From the NCBI GenBank assembly GCA_029263035.1, contig JAJCYF010000141.1:1-16492 (forward strand): 16,492 bases of DNA, written 5' to 3'. Of the stretch, positions 13,191-16,492 are shown piece after piece; positions within the stretch are counted from its first letter, which is position 1, and every line of letters starts with the position of its first letter. The translations under genes were made by a program, and so were the position numbers. The notes under the pieces were generated by a model, which saw nothing but the letters and a program-made list of their open reading frames with translations, did no database searches and was not told where the DNA came from. Source of the stretch: Actinomycetes bacterium. GTDB lineage: Bacteria; Actinomycetota; CADDZG01; JAHWKV01.

Positions 13191-15137
13191 ATGACCGTCT
13201 CCCCCTTCGGCTCGTGGCCGTCCCCGATCACGGCCGACCTCCTGGTGGAAAAGGCCGTCAGCCTCAGCTATCCCATGGTGCAAGGCGAAGATGTGCTGTG
13301 GGTGGAGATGCGGCCGGTTGAGGCAGGACGCTATGTAATTGTGCGCCGGAGCCCGGATGGCACCCACACCGATGTTCTCCCCGAAGGATTTGCAGCCCGC
13401 ACGCTGGCCCACGAGTACGGGGGGCTCTGTTACGCAGTGCACGGCGACTCGATCTTCTTCTCGAACTTCTCGGACCAGCGTCTCTACCGCCTGGACCCGG
13501 GCGCCGAACCGGTAGCGATCACCCCCGAGCCTCCCGATCCCAGGGCCTACCGGTACGCCGACCAGGTGGTGTCCGCCGACGGGCGGTGGGTGGTGTGTGT
13601 CCGCGAGCGCCACACCGGTGACCGGGTGGTCAACGAAATCGCCGCGATATCGGCTGCCGGGACCGACGATCCCAAAGAGCTGTTCGGAGGGCACGACTTC
13701 TACTCCGCCCCCCGGCTCAGCCCTCGGGGAGACCGTCTGGCCTGGTTGAGCTGGGACCACCCGCGGATGCCCTGGGACGGAACCGAGTTGCGGGAGGCCC
13801 CAATCGGACCCGACCTGACGCTCGGCAAACCGCGCCTGGTCGCCGGAGGACCCAACGAGTCCGTGACCCAGCCCCGATACTCCCCCGATGGGCGCCTGTG
13901 GTTCATCTCCGATCGGAGCGGCTGGTGGAACATCTACGCCGACGAGCCCGGCGGTCCCCGGGCGGTCGCGCCGATGCCGGCAGAGTTTGCAGGCCCTGAT
14001 TGGGTTTTCGGCCAGTCGAGCTACACCTTCAGGGAGGACGGCAGCCTGGTCGCGGTTTGGGGGGAGGGCGGCCTGGACCGCATCGGCGTCATGCAGCCGG
14101 GAGACGAAAGGTTCAACCCCATTGAGACCCCGTTCACGGTTCTGCACTCCATCCGGCCCTCCGGATCCGGCGTGGTCGCCATCGCAGCCGCAGCGGCGGA
14201 AGCGCCGGCGGTGGCCCAGATCTCCATGCCGGAAGGCGAAGTGCAGGTTCTGCGTCGCAGCCGGGAGTTGACGGTACCTGAGGAGCTGATCTCCCAACCG
14301 CAGGCCATTGAGTTCCCCACCGAGGGCGGGCTCACCGCCCACGCCCTGTTCTACCCGCCCAACAACCCGGGCTTTTCGGAACCTGAAGGCGAGCTGCCTC
14401 CCCTGATCGTCATAAGCCACGGTGGGCCCACCGCGGCCACCTCGTCGGCGCTCAACCTGGGCATCCAGTTCTGGACCAGCCGGGGCATCGGCGTGGTGGA
14501 CGTCAACTACGGCGGCAGCACCGGCTACGGCCGGGAGTACCGGGAGCGGCTGAAGGGCGCCTGGGGGATTGTCGACGTGGACGATTGTATAAACGCCGCC
14601 CGCTATCTGGCCGAAAGGGGCGACGCCGACGGCAGCCGCCTGGTGATCAGGGGCGGCAGTGCGGGCGGCTACACCACCCTGTGCGCCCTGACCTTCAAAG
14701 ATTTTTTTGCCTGCGGAGGATCCCACTACGGGGTTGCCGACGCGGGCGCACTCGCCGAGGACACGCACAAGTTCGAGTCCCGCTACCTGGACGGGCTGAT
14801 CGGCCCGTGGCCGGAGAGCCGCGCGCGGTACGAAGAACGCTCCCCCATCTTCCACACCGAACGGCTGAGCACCCCGCTGATACTGTTCCAGGGGCTGGAG
14901 GATGAGATAGTGCCCCCCGCCCAGGCGGAACGGATGGCGGATGCCCTGCGCTCCAAGGGAGTCCCGTTTGCCTACCTGCCCTACGAGGGCGAACAGCACG
15001 GATTTCGTAAGGCGGAGAACATCAAACGTACCGCAGAGGCCGAGCTCTACTTCTACGGGCGCATCCTGGGGTTCACCCCCGCCGACGACCTGCCACCGGT
15101 GGACATTGAGAACGCCGAGGCGATAGTCAACGCGTGA
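13191..15137 (+). CDS. S9-family serine peptidase (acylaminoacyl/dipeptidyl peptidase type)
   Basis: A 648-aa cytosolic enzyme. Residues 1-380 are a beta-propeller with the repeated SPDGR/SADGR-type turns expected of the family. The alpha/beta-hydrolase domain occupies about 385-640, with HGGPT forming the oxyanion region, then VDVNYGGSTGYGREYRERL, a family fingerprint. The triad is Ser490 in GGSAGGYT, Asp571 in GLEDEIVPP and His603 in GEQHGF, spaced as in prolyl oligopeptidase relatives. The propeller restricts substrates to short peptides. No signal peptide is present, so it would degrade or trim cytosolic oligopeptides; it could serve the neighbouring peptide-ligase/Anbu system or general turnover. 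Its stop overlaps the GTG of the next gene by four bases (GTGA), so the two are coupled. The last 25 or so residues are a loose acidic tail. Confidence 0.93.
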   Translation: MTVSPFGSWPSPITADLLVEKAVSLSYPMVQGEDVLWVEMRPVEAGRYVIVRRSPDGTHTDVLPEGFAARTLAHEYGGLCYAVHGDSIFFSNFSDQRLYRLDPGAEPVAITPEPPDPRAYRYADQVVSADGRWVVCVRERHTGDRVVNEIAAISAAGTDDPKELFGGHDFYSAPRLSPRGDRLAWLSWDHPRMPWDGTELREAPIGPDLTLGKPRLVAGGPNESVTQPRYSPDGRLWFISDRSGWWNIYADEPGGPRAVAPMPAEFAGPDWVFGQSSYTFREDGSLVAVWGEGGLDRIGVMQPGDERFNPIETPFTVLHSIRPSGSGVVAIAAAAAEAPAVAQISMPEGEVQVLRRSRELTVPEELISQPQAIEFPTEGGLTAHALFYPPNNPGFSEPEGELPPLIVISHGGPTAATSSALNLGIQFWTSRGIGVVDVNYGGSTGYGREYRERLKGAWGIVDVDDCINAARYLAERGDADGSRLVIRGGSAGGYTTLCALTFKDFFACGGSHYGVADAGALAEDTHKFESRYLDGLIGPWPESRARYEERSPIFHTERLSTPLILFQGLEDEIVPPAQAERMADALRSKGVPFAYLPYEGEQHGFRKAENIKRTAEAELYFYGRILGFTPADDLPPVDIENAEAIVNA

Positions 15138-16009
15138 GCCCGGCCGGTCCGGTGGGGGCGATCCTGGACTCCTGCCTGTGGCGGGAGCTCAACCCGAAGA
15201 ACCGGTCACACCTTCTGATACTCGGCGTTTGTGCCGGCGCCCTGGCAGTTGTCCTGGCAGACCGGATGATGGCAGGCGCCGGTTTCACCGAAGCCGTTCC
15301 CGCAGCGTTCAACGCCGCAGTGATGCTCTTTTTGTCCTGGGCCATCGCCAGGGAGATCGATCCCGACTTCGTCCGGTCGGCATTCGTGGCAGCGGGAGCC
15401 GGCGTACTGGTGCTGCTGGCGGCCGGGTCGGCGCCCGCAGGGCCGGCGGTCGGGGTCCTTGTGGCGCTTCGCATAATCGGCCGCAGCACCGGGCGGCGTC
15501 CCAGCCCGATCGACCTGGTCGCGGTCCCGGTGCTGGCGGCGGCGTTTGCCTGGCTGCCCCGGGGGTGGATCGGCGGGGTGGTCATGGCGGCTGCTCTGGT
15601 GTGGGACACCTTTTTGCCCAAACCGGGCAGGCGGGCCAACTACTACGCTGCAGCGGCGACCCTCGGGGCGACGTTCCTGGTGACCACGCTAAGGCAGACA
15701 CTCGACCTGGGCTTCGAGGTGGGGCAACTTTCGGCTCTGGCGGTGGTCGCCGGCGCCGGGATCGCCTCAGCGGTTACGAGGTCCTATTCCCCCCGCTCGA
15801 AGGCCGACCGGGCGCCGGAACCAATCGACCCAGGCCGCCTGCTCTCCGCCCGGATCCTCACACTGGGAGCCTGCATGACGGCGTTCGCCTGTTTCGGGAC
15901 CGGGGCAGTTGCGCTGCTGGCCGCCGCCTGGGCGGCTCTGATCGGCACCGGCCTGTACGACCGCCTTTTGCGGTCCCGGGCCGCTTCGGCCGGCGGATCC
16001 TCCGTCTGA
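15134..16009 (+). CDS. Polytopic membrane protein of unknown function
   Basis: A 291-aa protein with about eight hydrophobic segments separated by short Arg-rich loops (RIIGRSTGRRPSP near 113-125, RSYSPRSKADRAPEP near 216-230). It begins with about 25 soluble residues (MSPAGPVGAILDSCLWRELN) and ends in a Ser/Gly tail. I recognise no family signature; the repeated Ala/Gly/Val helices and the pattern of small loops would suit a small transporter or a membrane scaffold, but that is a guess. The GTG start at 15134 overlaps the stop of the S9 peptidase by four bases, so expression is coupled to it; the pair may process and move peptides or amino acids. No terminator is evident after its stop. Confidence 0.75.
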   Translation: MSPAGPVGAILDSCLWRELNPKNRSHLLILGVCAGALAVVLADRMMAGAGFTEAVPAAFNAAVMLFLSWAIAREIDPDFVRSAFVAAGAGVLVLLAAGSAPAGPAVGVLVALRIIGRSTGRRPSPIDLVAVPVLAAAFAWLPRGWIGGVVMAAALVWDTFLPKPGRRANYYAAAATLGATFLVTTLRQTLDLGFEVGQLSALAVVAGAGIASAVTRSYSPRSKADRAPEPIDPGRLLSARILTLGACMTAFACFGTGAVALLAAAWAALIGTGLYDRLLRSRAASAGGSSV

Positions 16010-16092
16010 CCTATCTTTTCGGGTTTCAAATCGGTCCGGGGGGGTAGACATTGAGCAGACGAAAACAACGAGTTCGAAAGGAGGTGGGTCAT

Positions 16093-16272
16093 TTGTTCCT
16101 GCAACGAGCAGCTACTGCGCAGCAGCAGATCTCCACCGATTGGACCTGTGCCTTTTGCGGTGAAGTCTACAAAGAGGGCAGCGAGTGCTCTCGGGACGCC
16201 GAGCACTGGGACGAGTTCACGGAAGCCATGTCCCGCCCCCGGCACGCCCATCTGCAGCGAGGCGCCGCTTAG
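16093..16272 (+). CDS. Small CxxC protein, possible zinc-binding
   Basis: A 59-aa protein. The core WTCAFCGEVYKEGSECSRDA contains CxxC and a third cysteine, with EHWDEF (a histidine) following, so a C-C-C-H zinc knuckle is plausible. The rest is polar, with a Gln-rich N-terminus (AAATAQQQ-like) and a basic tail. Start choice: AAAGGAGGT at 16077-16085 is the best Shine-Dalgarno in the window and lies 7 bases before TTG16093. An upstream in-frame TTG at 16051 behind a run of Gs would add 14 residues (SRRKQRVRKEVGHL); that extension is basic and cannot be excluded. I do not recognise the family. It stands 83 bp after the membrane-protein gene and just before a pseudoknot and terminator. Confidence 0.65.
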   Translation: MFLQRAATAQQQISTDWTCAFCGEVYKEGSECSRDAEHWDEFTEAMSRPRHAHLQRGAA

Positions 16273-16286
16273 AATACTTTCCACCT

Positions 16287-16332
16287 GCGCCGGCGAAACT
16301 CAAAGGATCAAGAGGAGTAGCCGGCGTGAGTT
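16287..16332 (+). ncRNA. Compact H-type pseudoknot, candidate cis-regulatory RNA
   Basis: Stem 1 is a perfect 7-bp pairing of CGCCGGC (16288-16294) with GCCGGCG (16320-16326), extendable by a G-U. Its 25-base loop contains AACTCA (16297-16302), which is perfectly complementary to TGAGTT (16327-16332) immediately after stem 1, so the two helices could stack as in small pseudoknot riboswitches. The rest of the loop is purine-rich (AAGGATCAAGAGGAGTA). Ten bases later comes a perfect terminator, and a new gene appears to start at 16436. The same segment has GAGGAG upstream of GTG16326, which could start a 16-codon leader ORF running through the terminator. No known family was recognised. Confidence 0.4.
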
Positions 16333-16341
16333 ACCATTCCC

Positions 16342-16364
16342 GCCCCCTTACCGGGGGCTTTTTT
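16342..16364 (+). terminator. Intrinsic terminator
   Basis: GCCCCC (16342-16347) pairs with GGGGGC (16353-16358) around TTACC and is followed by six Ts (16359-16364). It either ends the small CxxC gene or acts as the expression platform of the pseudoknot just upstream. Confidence 0.9.
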
Positions 16365-16391
16365 GCGCCCGCATGACGGGTTCACCCCGCT

Positions 16392-16411
16392 TCAGCCGTA
16401 GTATCGGCTGA
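16392..16411. promoter_or_regulatory. Perfect inverted repeat upstream of the last gene
   Basis: TCAGCCG (16392-16398) and CGGCTGA (16405-16411) are exact inverted copies around TAGTAT. The repeat lies 24 bases before the presumed ATG at 16436, where an operator overlapping a promoter would be expected. A terminator function is less likely because no T-run follows. Confidence 0.35.
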
Positions 16412-16435
16412 GGTACTCCCTAGACGAACTGAGCA

Positions 16436-16492
16436 ATGTCCTTGGATGAAGACGTGCCACCACCGGCCAAAACCGCCCCCGCGGACCCGGGC
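16436..16492 (+). CDS. Start of a gene running off the window
   Basis: ATG16436 opens a frame of 19 codons that is still open at the window end. The translation MSLDEDVPPPAKTAPADPG is acidic then Pro/Ala-rich, like a disordered N-terminus, with GC-rich third positions as in the neighbouring genes. No Shine-Dalgarno is seen. The product cannot be identified from so short a stretch. Confidence 0.4.
   Translation, partial: MSLDEDVPPPAKTAPADPG

Noticed and set aside
16297..16307. Match to the 16S rRNA segment AACTCAAAGGA
   Set aside because: Only about a dozen bases agree and no flanking rRNA sequence is present; the bases are explained by the pseudoknot loop.
16326..16376. 16-codon ORF starting GTG after GAGGAG
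   Set aside because: It runs through the terminator stem and T-run, and it has no run of a regulatory codon; kept only as an alternative to the riboswitch idea.

Overview
The window comes from a high-GC bacterium, most probably an actinobacterium (Actinomycetota). The evidence is a GlnR-type orphan OmpR-family regulator directly upstream of glnA, an Anbu/alpha-E/circularly permuted ATP-grasp operon, a PGM1-type peptide ligase, PE_PGRS-like glycine-rich secreted proteins, an LPXTG surface protein, frequent GTG and TTG starts, and several genes whose -10 hexamer (TANNNT) lies 5-9 bases before the start codon, as in leaderless actinobacterial mRNAs. The class cannot be fixed from sequence alone; a deep-branching lineage such as Acidimicrobiia or Thermoleophilia would fit.

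Left end (1-2456), cell surface and non-coding. A truncated glycine-rich protein ends at 242 and is followed by two tandem UUCG-loop terminators. Next is a secreted glycine-rich protein (483-1010). About 590 bp without a convincing gene follow (1011-1599); they look like a large structured RNA, best read on the minus strand. A minus-strand, cysteine-repeat, LPRTG-anchored surface protein (1600-2088) comes next, then another 370 bp non-coding stretch with a minus-strand terminator and a three-copy 13-bp-period direct repeat.

Middle (2457-6996), Fe-S assembly and nitrogen. Mrp/ApbC (minus) and an IscU/NifU-like scaffold (plus) are divergent, both with leaderless-type starts. The scaffold gene converges on a polytopic membrane protein that resembles CdsA but lacks its catalytic motif. 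A GlnR-like regulator and type I-alpha glutamine synthetase form a tight pair.

Right half (7054-15137), the most interesting part. A plus-strand operon, preceded by a strong hairpin leader, encodes a circularly permuted ATP-grasp ligase, an alpha-E helical protein, the proteasome-like hydrolase Anbu and a transglutaminase-like protease, with a zero gap, a 4-base overlap and a gap of a few bases between successive genes. It converges, with stop codons overlapping in a single CTAG, on a second ATP-grasp ligase of the PGM1 type. FmdB-like zinc ribbon, S9 serine peptidase and polytopic membrane protein genes follow. Read together (inference), this is a predicted system that makes or attaches a peptide-like product by ATP-grasp chemistry and trims it with dedicated peptidases; glutamine synthetase next door may supply nitrogen.

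Right edge (16010-16492). A small CxxC protein with a very strong Shine-Dalgarno sequence is followed by a compact H-type pseudoknot, a perfect intrinsic terminator, an inverted repeat and the first 19 codons of a gene that runs off the window. This order resembles a riboswitch or attenuator arrangement, but the downstream gene cannot be identified.
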